Shown here one piece after another: positions 9,143 to 15,713 of a stretch of DNA of 45,139 bases. Positions within the stretch are counted from its first letter, which is position 1; every line of letters begins with the position of its first letter. A program made the position numbers and the translations under genes. Under the pieces are notes generated by a model. The model saw only the letters and a program-made list of their open reading frames with translations. It was not told where the DNA came from and searched no databases. Origin of the DNA: CAWIHA01 sp963835855. GTDB lineage: Bacteria > Acidobacteriota > Terriglobia > Bryobacterales > Bryobacteraceae. The stretch spans positions 1 through 45,139 of the forward strand of contig CAWIHA010000041.1 in assembly GCA_963835855.1 (NCBI GenBank), read 5' to 3'.

Positions 9143-9391
9143 ATGGCAAAAGGCAACGTAAGCATTCATGTCGAGCGGTGCAAGGGTTGCGCCTTCTGTG
9201 TCGAGTTTTGCCCCACCAAGGTCCTAGCTCTCTCTTCCGCCTTCAATGCCAAAGGCTACCATCCGCCCCACGTCGTAGCCCTTGAAAAATGTAGCGGTTG
9301 CGACCTGTGCGGCATGTATTGTCCGGATTTCGCCATCTTCGGCTGGAAGATCCCCGGAACCCGGCCGGAGGCGGCCACCGATGCAAGCTGA
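9143..9391 (+). CDS. korD: 2-oxoacid:ferredoxin oxidoreductase, delta (ferredoxin) subunit
   Basis: An 82-residue two-cluster ferredoxin. Both 4Fe-4S motifs are complete: CKGCAFCVEFCP (residues about 13-24) and CSGCDLCGMYCP (about 50-61). As the delta subunit it passes electrons from the catalytic beta subunit to free ferredoxin. Its stop overlaps the start of the alpha subunit by 11 bases, and the order delta-alpha-beta-gamma is typical of 2-oxoglutarate and branched-chain oxoacid ferredoxin oxidoreductases. Four tightly packed genes suggest one transcript. Confidence 0.92.
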   Translation: MAKGNVSIHVERCKGCAFCVEFCPTKVLALSSAFNAKGYHPPHVVALEKCSGCDLCGMYCPDFAIFGWKIPGTRPEAATDAS

Positions 9392-10539
9392 CCCTCGTGG
9401 CGTATTGACCGGCACTCACTTTATCGATGGCGACCACGCCTGCTGTGAGGGTGCATTGGCCGCTGGTGCGCGATTTGCCGCAGGGTACCCGATCACGCCA
9501 TCCACCGAAGTGGTCGAGCGCTTCGCCGCGCGCATTCCCGCCGTCGGCGGCGTTTTCATTCAGATGGAAGACGAACTGGCGGCCTCGATCACCATCCTGG
9601 GGGCGGTGTGGGGCGGAGCGAAGGCCTTCACGGTGACTTCCGGCCCCGGCTACTCGCTCATGATGGAGCACATCGGCTTCGCCGTCATGACCGAAACCCC
9701 GTGCGTATTCGTGAATGTGCAGCGCGGCGGCCCCTCCACCGGCTTGCCCACTCTGCCCGCCCAGGCCGACATGATGCAGGCGCGCTGGGGCTCTCACGGC
9801 GATTACGAGACGATCGCGCTCTGCCCCAACTCGCCGCAGGAGTGTTTCGAACTCACCATCAAAGCCTTCAACCTCTCCGAGCAGTACCGTACCCCGGTGA
9901 TGTTCATGATGGATGAGTGCGTGGGGCACATGACGGAGAAGGTAGTGATTCCTTCCGCAGAGCAAATCGAGGTGACGCCGAGGCGCCTTACGCGCCGTCC
10001 GCCGGGCGCATACAAGCCATACCAACCGGCTAAAGATCTGGTGCCGGAAATGGCCCATGCCGGGCAGGGATACCGGTTTCACGTCACCGGCCTCACTCAT
10101 GACGAGCGCGGCTATCCATCCATGAACGTGCAGACGCAGGACCGCCTGGTGCGGCGCCTGGCCCAAAAGATCCGCGTTGCCGGGGACAAACTCACATTGA
10201 TCGATGAAGACGGTCTGGAGGACGCGCAGGCCGCCGTGATTTCATACGGCATCACTTCGCGCGTGGCGGAGCGCGCCATCGAGCTGGCGCGGCGGAAGGG
10301 CGCGAAGGTGGGCCGCGCGCGCCTCATCGGCGTCTGGCCGTTCCCGGACCGCCATCTGCGCGCGCTGGCGCAGCGTATCCACAAATTCGTCGTGCCGGAG
10401 ATCAATCTCGGCCAAATCTCCCGCGAAGTCGAGCGCGCCGCCGGCCGCTTTGCGGAACGTCTTCCCGGTTACTCACGCGGGCGGAGGCGTGCACCGGCCC
10501 GAACAGATCCTCGAGGCGATCATGGAGGCAGCGCGATGA
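9381..10539 (+). CDS. korA: 2-oxoacid:ferredoxin oxidoreductase, alpha subunit, one-base frameshift near the 3' end
   Basis: About 385 residues once repaired. It carries the pyrimidine-binding and domain-II features of KorA: GYPITPSTEVVERF, QMEDELAASITILGA, TSGPGYSLMMEHIGFAVMTE, RGGPSTGLPT and the C-terminal transketolase-like domain (DAQAAVISYGITSRVAERAI). It pairs with KorB to convert 2-oxoglutarate (or a similar 2-oxoacid) plus CoA to acyl-CoA and CO2 with ferredoxin reduction. Near 10,466-10,468 a CCC run holds one C too many. Read as found, the frame runs through into korB; with one C removed the protein continues as VTHAGGGVHRPEQILEAIM and stops at 10,537-10,539, overlapping the korB ATG by four bases (ATGA). 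Confidence 0.9.
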
Positions 10540-11405
10540 GCACCGTGGCGGAGGCCATCAACCCGGTTGAGCAGTTCCTGCGGACTGAGCGCATACCGCA
10601 CATCTGGTGTTCGGGCTGCGGAATCGGCACCACCGTGAATTGCTTCGCGCGCGCGCTGCTGGAATCGAAGGCAAACCTGGATCGCGTCGCAGTGGTTTCG
10701 GGAATCGGCTGTACGGGCCGCGTCGCCGGCTATGTGAAGCTCGATTCGTTCCACACTACGCACGGCCGCGCCATTCCGTTCGCCACCGGATTGAAGCTCG
10801 CCAACCCCGGCCTCGAGGTGGTGGTTTATTCCGGCGATGGCGACCTGTTCGCCATCGGCGGCAACCACTTCATTCACGCGGCGCGCCGCAACATGGATAT
10901 CAAGGTCATCTGCGTGAACAACCTGATCTACGCGATGACCGGCGGGCAGACCGCACCGACAACGCCCGAGACCGCCGTCACAACGACCGCCCCTTACGGC
11001 TGTTACGAGCCGGCGTTCAACCTGCCCCACCTGGCGGAATCGGCCGGCGCGTCCTACGTCGCGCGCTGGACCACGTTTCATGTGCGGCAGTTGGCGCGCT
11101 CGATGGCCGAGGTGCTCAAGAAGCGCGGATTCTGCTTCATCGAGGTGCTCTCACCCTGCCCCACGCTGTACCAGCGCCGGAACAAGATGGGCGACGGCCT
11201 GGACGCCATGAAGTATTACCGGGAACGCAGCAAGACCAGGAATGGCGCGCCCACGAGCGAACTCTCGCTCGCTAAGGAGGGCGACATCACCGTCGGCAAG
11301 TTCGTCGATCGCGACCGGCCGGATTATCTGAGCCTCATGCGCGGCCGGCTCAGCGAGCAATTGGGCGAGCGTTACAGGGAAGTTGACCAACTGGTATGCG
11401 GCTGA
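10536..11405 (+). CDS. korB: 2-oxoacid:ferredoxin oxidoreductase, beta subunit
   Basis: A 289-residue thiamine-diphosphate-binding subunit of usual KorB length. Cluster and cofactor motifs are visible: IPHIWCSGCGIGTTVNCF near residue 19, VVSGIGCTGRVAGYV, and the TPP/Mg motif GDGDLFAIGGNHFIHAARR with VICVNNLIYAMTGGQ. A late CPTLYQRRNKMGD segment is also typical. Start: the ATG overlaps the corrected korA stop (ATGA) and translational coupling is likely. Together with alpha, gamma and delta it forms the four-part enzyme used in ferredoxin-linked TCA-cycle steps, in the oxidative or reductive direction. Confidence 0.93.
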   Translation: MSTVAEAINPVEQFLRTERIPHIWCSGCGIGTTVNCFARALLESKANLDRVAVVSGIGCTGRVAGYVKLDSFHTTHGRAIPFATGLKLANPGLEVVVYSGDGDLFAIGGNHFIHAARRNMDIKVICVNNLIYAMTGGQTAPTTPETAVTTTAPYGCYEPAFNLPHLAESAGASYVARWTTFHVRQLARSMAEVLKKRGFCFIEVLSPCPTLYQRRNKMGDGLDAMKYYRERSKTRNGAPTSELSLAKEGDITVGKFVDRDRPDYLSLMRGRLSEQLGERYREVDQLVCG

Positions 11406-11989
11406 CCGAGATTCGAATCGCGGGCTTCGGCGGCCAGGGCGTGATTCTGTCCGCCATGATCGTCGGCAAGGCCGCATCGATCTTCGAGGGCGGCTACGCA
11501 ACGCTGACCCAGAGCTTCGGCCCGGAAGCCCGTGGCGGCGCTTCGAGCGCGCAGGTCATTCTCTCCGATGCGCCGGTTCTCTATCCGTATGTCACGCGGC
11601 CGGACATCCTCGTCGTGATGTCGCAGGAAGCATACGCACGTTTCATCCCCGAGCTGAAGGACGGCGGCATGCTGATCGTCGAGGAGAACCTGGTGCGGAT
11701 ATCGGACCTGCCCAGCGGCGTCCGCGTCTACGGCGTGCCGGCCACGCTCCTGGCGGAAGAACTCGGCAAACGCATGGTGCTGAACGTGGTGATGGTCGGC
11801 TTCTTCGCCGCCGTGACCGGCCTGCTGCCGCCCGATTCGCTGCGCAAGGCAATCGCCGATTCGGTGCCGCCTGCGACCGCCGATCTGAACCTCCGCGCCT
11901 TCGATCAAGGCTTCGAATTCGGCCTTACGAAAATGCGGGCCGCGGAAGAAGAAGCCGCCGAGCCTTCGGCATTGCTGGAAGCGGAATAA
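11396..11989 (+). CDS. korC: 2-oxoacid:ferredoxin oxidoreductase, gamma subunit
   Basis: A 197-residue gamma subunit that overlaps the korB 3' end by ten bases. Typical segments are IRIAGFGGQGVILSAMIVGKAA at the N-terminus, LTQSFGPEARGGASSAQVILSD in the middle and NVVMVGFFAAVTGLLPPDSL near the end. The acidic tail AAEEEAAEPSALLEAE is longer than in many homologues. This subunit helps bind CoA and stabilises the complex. It ends the four-gene operon; the next gene is on the opposite strand. Confidence 0.92.
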   Translation: MRLTEIRIAGFGGQGVILSAMIVGKAASIFEGGYATLTQSFGPEARGGASSAQVILSDAPVLYPYVTRPDILVVMSQEAYARFIPELKDGGMLIVEENLVRISDLPSGVRVYGVPATLLAEELGKRMVLNVVMVGFFAAVTGLLPPDSLRKAIADSVPPATADLNLRAFDQGFEFGLTKMRAAEEEAAEPSALLEAE

Positions 11990-12012
11990 CGGTTGTGGGT
12001 TCCGGATCAGTC

Positions 12013-12495
12013 TTAGCCGCTGGCTGCCACTTTGCGCGCGAACGGCGCCACCGCGGGGTGTATGACGCGCTCGAAATCGCGATACTGCATATGGATCACG
12101 TCCCGGTGCGTGCCCGCGTTGAAGGTGATCGTACCCTCGGCAGCCATGCGGCTGTCCACGTAAACCGGCAACCCGAACAAACTCCCGACCGGCGGCATCG
12201 CGCCCAACTCGCAGGAGGGGAAGAGTTCGCCCAGCTCCTTTTCGGTGGCTAGCCGCAGGCGCGAGAGGCCCAGCCCCAGCCGCAGTTGCTCCAGGTCCAC
12301 AACGCTATCGGCAGGCAGAACCGCCATTCCGTAGCCCTGCTCGCTGAGAAATACGACTGTTTTCGCCACCTCCCGCGCGGGCACGTGCTCAGCTGAAGCA
12401 AGCTCCCGCGCGGTGTATGCAACCGGATGAGCCGTGTAGCTGTATTTCACCTGGTTCCGGTCGAGCAGTTCCCGCAGCTCTGAAAGAATCGGCAT
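12013..12495 (-). CDS. ybaK: YbaK/ProX-type aminoacyl-tRNA deacylase
   Basis: A 160-residue YbaK/EbsC-domain protein that hydrolyses mischarged tRNA (Cys-tRNAPro, Ala-tRNAPro or similar). Family segments are YTAHPVAYTARELASAEHVPAREVAKTVVF, which holds the conserved Lys of the active site, and LGAMPPVGSLFGLPVYVD, the G-x-x-P loop. Start choice is firm: AGGAGG on the minus strand (12,508-12,503) lies seven bases before the ATG at 12,495; a longer reading from 12,519 would place this ribosome-binding site inside the coding region. It converges on korC. Confidence 0.88.
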   Translation of the reverse strand: MPILSELRELLDRNQVKYSYTAHPVAYTARELASAEHVPAREVAKTVVFLSEQGYGMAVLPADSVVDLEQLRLGLGLSRLRLATEKELGELFPSCELGAMPPVGSLFGLPVYVDSRMAAEGTITFNAGTHRDVIHMQYRDFERVIHPAVAPFARKVAASG

Positions 12496-12645
12496 AAAAG
12501 TGCCTCCTTGCTGCCACATTCAGGCAGCGGTTGTCCGATAAGACCCGCCATGCGGGGAGCGGTCTCATCGTTGATCTGCGAGGAAGTCCAAGCCGAATGT
12601 ACTGCAAAAACGCGGCGATTTCAAGGGCTTACGCGCCAGACCCGA

Positions 12646-12999
12646 CTACCGCTTGCCCAAGCCGACGAAAGCGATTCCGGCCAGGATCAGGACGAGTCCG
12701 TAGATCTTGCGCGCAGTGAATGGCTCTTTGAAAAACAGACGCGCCCAGAGCAGCGCCCAGATGTAGCTGAGGGAAACCAAAGGATAGAGGACGCTCAGTT
12801 CGCCCTGCTTGATTCCGAGCACATAGAAAACCGACGAAATCAAGAACAGCACGACGCCAAGCGCGAGCCGCCAATTCAGAAACAGGTATTTGATGCCGCC
12901 ATGCAGTTTGCCCGAGCCAGCTTTCAAATACACGGCGCCGAAAGAGCCGATGCAGGAGGCGAACAGCACAAGGAGTATCGAATGGAAGGGGGTGCTCAC
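12646..12999 (-). CDS. EmrE/DMT-superfamily small membrane transporter, subunit 2
   Basis: A 117-residue protein of four predicted membrane helices (FHSILLVLFASCIGSFGAVYLK; LALGVVLFLISSVFYVLGIK; LSVLYPLVSLSYIWALLWAR; IYGLVLILAGIAFVGLG), the size and layout of one EmrE-type half transporter. It starts at GTG 12,999, which overlaps the stop of the upstream gene by four bases (GTGA), so the two are translated together and probably form a heterodimer. Heterodimeric pairs of this type (for example ArnE/ArnF-like flippases) move lipid-linked or small cationic substrates; the substrate here is unknown. Confidence 0.75.
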   Translation of the reverse strand: MSTPFHSILLVLFASCIGSFGAVYLKAGSGKLHGGIKYLFLNWRLALGVVLFLISSVFYVLGIKQGELSVLYPLVSLSYIWALLWARLFFKEPFTARKIYGLVLILAGIAFVGLGKR

Positions 13000-13466
13000 T
13001 TGTGGCCATCCTTTCCCAGCACAAATACGCCAGCGATGATGATCGCGATCCCCGCGATTCTGGGCACGTTCAGTTGGTCGTGGAAGGCCCATACCGAAAG
13101 GCCCGCAACCCAGACGTAACTCAGCGAGATGATCGGAAACAGGATGGAAAGCTCCTGGTCTCGCAGCGCGTAAACGAACAGCACGGTCATGATACCGTAC
13201 AGGCCGTAACCCGCCACGAGCGGAACGTTTGTCAGCACGGCGAATACGGCCCGGACAAGTAAACTGAGCGCCATCACAAGGTCGTGTTTCCTGATTGCCC
13301 CCATGAGGGGGCTCAATGAGATCCCCAACGCGCTCGCGCCCATTTTGATCAGAATCTGGCTGACCGCCGCGATCAGCGTGCAAACCACCATCAGGCCGAT
13401 TGATTGCCCGCGGCTCAGGGTCTTGCGCTGCGGCGGATTCAAAGCACTGCCTGCTGCTGCGTTCAA
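12996..13466 (-). CDS. EmrE/DMT-superfamily small membrane transporter, subunit 1
   Basis: Partner of the preceding gene. After an N-terminal polar stretch it has four hydrophobic helices (GLMVVCTLIAAVSQILIKMG; LVRAVFAVLTNVPLVAGYGLYG; LSILFPIISLSYVWVAGLSVW; IAGIAIIIAGVFVLG). The helix-three motif LxILxPIxSLSYxW is shared with the partner, so the two arose by duplication. The start is uncertain: I take TTG 13,466, preceded by GGAGG and overlapping the stop (TTGA) of a short upstream reading frame ending in IMKRWEAA; an ATG at 13,565 would add a poorly conserved leader. Confidence 0.65.
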   Translation of the reverse strand: MNAAAGSALNPPQRKTLSRGQSIGLMVVCTLIAAVSQILIKMGASALGISLSPLMGAIRKHDLVMALSLLVRAVFAVLTNVPLVAGYGLYGIMTVLFVYALRDQELSILFPIISLSYVWVAGLSVWAFHDQLNVPRIAGIAIIIAGVFVLGKDGHK

Positions 13467-13510
13467 GCGGCCTCCCAACGCTTCATGATACCCGATGCGG
13501 CGAACAGGAT
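13454..13510. repeat. Imperfect 57-bp direct repeat, copy 1
   Basis: Almost identical to 14,671-14,726 in the same orientation, with one single-base gap and about two mismatches, ending in the shared block ATACCCGATGCGGCGAACAG. On the minus strand it encodes LFAASGIMKRWEAA and a stop just before the transporter pair. The two copies bracket the DUF5677-like gene. Protein-level similarity continues a little beyond the DNA identity (R-V-x-x-E-x-x-x-E before LFAASG), so the copies may be 3' ends of related small genes. Confidence 0.75.
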
Positions 13511-13810
13511 TGCTTCGGTCGATTCCCCGAGGACGCGCGCAGCTTCGCCGCAGATCGCTGGCCATGCCGAAGAGCATCCCACAAGAGTTGATGGCGATTG
13601 TGCCGACACTTCCATCGGTTCCGGTTCAGCCGCTTCTATTGGCATCACAACGGGAGTACGGGATGTTCGAGCATTTCAGCGGTATCCGTGGGTTCTGGAG
13701 CCGCACCTGTACGACCATCAAAATGGACGACTGGCGGCGATCGCGAACAAGGTGATCGGCCCCGCAAAAACGAGGGTGAGGGAGCCGACCAGACCGATTA
13801 CGTCGGGCAT
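13511..13810. other. Spacer without a convincing gene
   Basis: About 300 bp between repeat copy 1 and the DUF5677-like gene. Short frames are present on both strands but none has a ribosome-binding site together with a plausible protein sequence. The minus-strand frame that ends in LFAASGIMKRWEAA could be the tail of a decayed gene. Confidence 0.4.
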
Positions 13811-14617
13811 CTAGTTCGACTCGCTCCCATCCGGTTTAGCCAAGTCGTTCCAGATATCCAGGACTCGGCTTACCGAGGACGATTCCTTGAACCTCTCGAA
13901 CGCTGATTGAATCCTGACCTCAGCGTTCGCCTTTAGGACCACGTTGGCGGCGTCTAGGGCCATCGCATAGCTCAGGACGGCAATCTGTAGACCCAATGTG
14001 AGATTCACACCGGACGGGACGGCCTCGACTTCGCCAGAGCGGTTGCGGGCGATAATCAACCCGAGAATGTCCATATGCGTCAGGGACGAAACAAACGGAT
14101 AGAACCCACTATAAATGATCTCGGCCCCGACGCTTCTTGCGACTTCCCGGTGGTCCGATTTGTGCCATCGACCGCGAATTTTGCCCCGCGGCCCGGTGAA
14201 ACGTGGGCTGACTCGTGCGTGCTCAGCGTTCAACTCGTTCAACGAGGCGTCGTCCCGCCGCTGCGCTTGAGCGGGAGCATACTTCTTTAGCTCGTCATGG
14301 TACCTTTTCTTCTTGATCCATTGGAAGTCGATGTAGTCCTGAATCGCTTCAGGATGACTGTCGAGGTAATGGATATTCACCGCCGTCTCAAACATCGTTC
14401 TGGCGATTTTGAGAGCATCGGTCCCGCAACCGTGCTCAACAAGGATCAGCACCGACCGCATGGAGTTTGAAAGCGTTTGTAGTAGTTGACGCACCGTTTC
14501 TGGCAATGGATCGGTGCTCGGCGTTGCGGCAATCTCATGACCGATTATCAGGAGGTCGTCAGCGGCTTTCAAGATGTCGCCAAGTGCTTGGCGAACACGG
14601 GTTATGAAGTCATCCAT
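13811..14617 (-). CDS. DUF5677-like hypothetical protein
   Basis: A 268-residue soluble, largely helical protein. The segment LVEHGCGTDALKIARTMFETAVNIHYL, followed much later by YPFVSSLTHMDILGL, resembles the DUF5677 family, whose members carry a conserved A-R-x-x-x-E helix and an S-x-x-x-H motif and have no settled function. GC content appears lower than in neighbouring genes, and it lies alone between two near-identical 57-bp direct repeats, which suggests acquisition as a single-gene insert. The start ATG at 14,617 has only a weak ribosome-binding site. Assignment to the family is from recognition of motifs only. Confidence 0.6.
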   Translation of the reverse strand: MDDFITRVRQALGDILKAADDLLIIGHEIAATPSTDPLPETVRQLLQTLSNSMRSVLILVEHGCGTDALKIARTMFETAVNIHYLDSHPEAIQDYIDFQWIKKKRYHDELKKYAPAQAQRRDDASLNELNAEHARVSPRFTGPRGKIRGRWHKSDHREVARSVGAEIIYSGFYPFVSSLTHMDILGLIIARNRSGEVEAVPSGVNLTLGLQIAVLSYAMALDAANVVLKANAEVRIQSAFERFKESSSVSRVLDIWNDLAKPDGSESN

Positions 14618-14670
14618 TGGATGTTGGGCGCTTCCATCGGTTCACCCCTATGCTGCGTGAGGGGGGGCAC

Positions 14671-14726
14671 CTGCTGCGTTCAAGCGGCCTCCAACGCTCT
14701 ATGATACCCGATGCGGCGAACAGGAC
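14671..14726. repeat. Imperfect 57-bp direct repeat, copy 2
   Basis: Second copy of the repeat at 13,454-13,510, 1,217 bp away. On the minus strand it encodes LFAASGIIERW but then lacks one G, so the frame no longer reaches the stop seen in copy 1. This copy is therefore the degenerate one. Confidence 0.75.
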
Positions 14727-14900
14727 TTCGTCGGATAATTCTGTGGGGACGCGCGTATTTCCGCCTTGCGTTTCAGCGAGGGTCTTCGACTTTGAGGCCG
14801 GTTGGCCGTCATTCCCGAAAGGATGAGCGCCTGGCAACGGCCGAGACGCGGATTGGGATGGACCGTCGAACTGTCCACGCCGTACGTGCCTCGTCTGGAG

Positions 14901-15128
14901 CTAGCGTAAATTTTGTAGGAGGATATCCGCTCCAGCCTTCGCCGTGCTTAACCCAGACCCAAGCTCGAACCTGCCGCTTGTGAGTGCGCTAACGTCAAGG
15001 CTCATAGTCAGTTTTTCGGCTTGAATAATGAGGTCGCGGATCTTCCCCAAAACGTCTGATCGCTCTTCTGCCTTCACTCCCGTAACGTAACACCCGCACG
15101 AATCAAGAATCGAGTAAGGCATGGCCAC
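14901..15128 (-). CDS. Small hypothetical protein, 75 aa
   Basis: A short frame from an ATG at 15,128 giving MAMPYSILDSCGCYVTGVKA and a C-terminal GRFELGSGLSTAKAGADIL. The amino-acid mix is protein-like (balanced acids and bases, amphipathic helices), but there is no good ribosome-binding site and I recognise no family. Rest of the 14,727-15,230 interval: nothing else convincing. Confidence 0.35.
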   Translation of the reverse strand: MAMPYSILDSCGCYVTGVKAEERSDVLGKIRDLIIQAEKLTMSLDVSALTSGRFELGSGLSTAKAGADILLQNLR

Positions 15129-15231
15129 TATTCGGCCAGATTCAAAGCGACCCAGTACCGCCGGGCCGCATCGAACCCCGGAAGACGGATATCGGCATCT
15201 TCAGGAGTTCTCTATAGTGACCTGGAAGCAA

Positions 15232-15272
15232 ACCCGAGCATGTTAGAATCCTGCTAACGCGCATGCTCGGGT
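15232..15272 (+). promoter_or_regulatory. Perfect 11-bp inverted repeat enclosing a start codon
   Basis: ACCCGAGCATG (15,232-15,242) pairs with CATGCTCGGGT (15,262-15,272); inside, TTAG (15,243-15,246) pairs with CTAA (15,254-15,257), leaving a seven-base loop. The ATG of the next gene (15,263) lies within the right arm. It could be an mRNA hairpin that hides the start, or a DNA operator. Confidence 0.5.
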
Positions 15273-15676
15273 GGCTTCGCAGGCTCGGCTCGGGGAAGCT
15301 CGCGCCACTGGCGGGCACCCCGGCTGTGCGGCGGCAAAAAACCTACTCCGCCCGGAGCGGCTACGTCTATCAGTACTTCTACCAGGGCTATCGCGCCGCG
15401 AAGCGCGGCGCCGCTGCCGGTACGCAGTTCGTGTTCGACGTGTCGGCGGATCGCAAAACGTTTTTCCCCGTTTCTGTTTTTCTTCCCGGCGCCGTGGCCG
15501 GGTGGTGGGAGCAGGCGCACGGCCGCGGCCTGAATGCGACCGAGCGCTATGCAGCGGCCAAGATGGCGCTCTTCCAAGCATTCGATGAGCGCAAAGCGCC
15601 CGCCCAGTTGCGGAGCGCGATCCCGATCCGCGAGGCCGATCTGGCGGCCATACTCGACGCGCTCGGCATCGAGTGA
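15263..15676 (+). CDS. Conserved hypothetical protein, 137 aa
   Basis: Soluble protein, rich in Ala and Arg. The middle part (SGYVYQYFYQGYRAAKRGAAAGTQFVFDVSADRKTFFPVSVFL) looks like a beta-sheet domain, and a helical C-terminus follows (ERYAAAKMALFQAFDERKAP). The family is not recognised by me, though the layout resembles small conserved hypothetical proteins of Acidobacteria. It lies 37 bp before cstA on the same strand. No Shine-Dalgarno is seen, and the start codon is inside the inverted repeat at 15,232-15,272, which makes start choice uncertain. Confidence 0.6.
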   Translation: MLGWLRRLGSGKLAPLAGTPAVRRQKTYSARSGYVYQYFYQGYRAAKRGAAAGTQFVFDVSADRKTFFPVSVFLPGAVAGWWEQAHGRGLNATERYAAAKMALFQAFDERKAPAQLRSAIPIREADLAAILDALGIE

Positions 15677-15713
15677 TCGCGCGGCCCTCAGCGGTACAAT
15701 TCGGGATCGAGGC

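Noticed and set aside
9282..11405. A 707-residue KorA-KorB fusion protein
   Set aside because: One extra C near 10,467 joins the two genes; the alternative frame gives the normal KorA C-terminus and stop.
12646..13383. A longer protein extending the small transporter gene upstream
   Set aside because: The extra N-terminal part is the out-of-frame image of the partner transporter; GTG 12,999 with the GTGA overlap is the real start.
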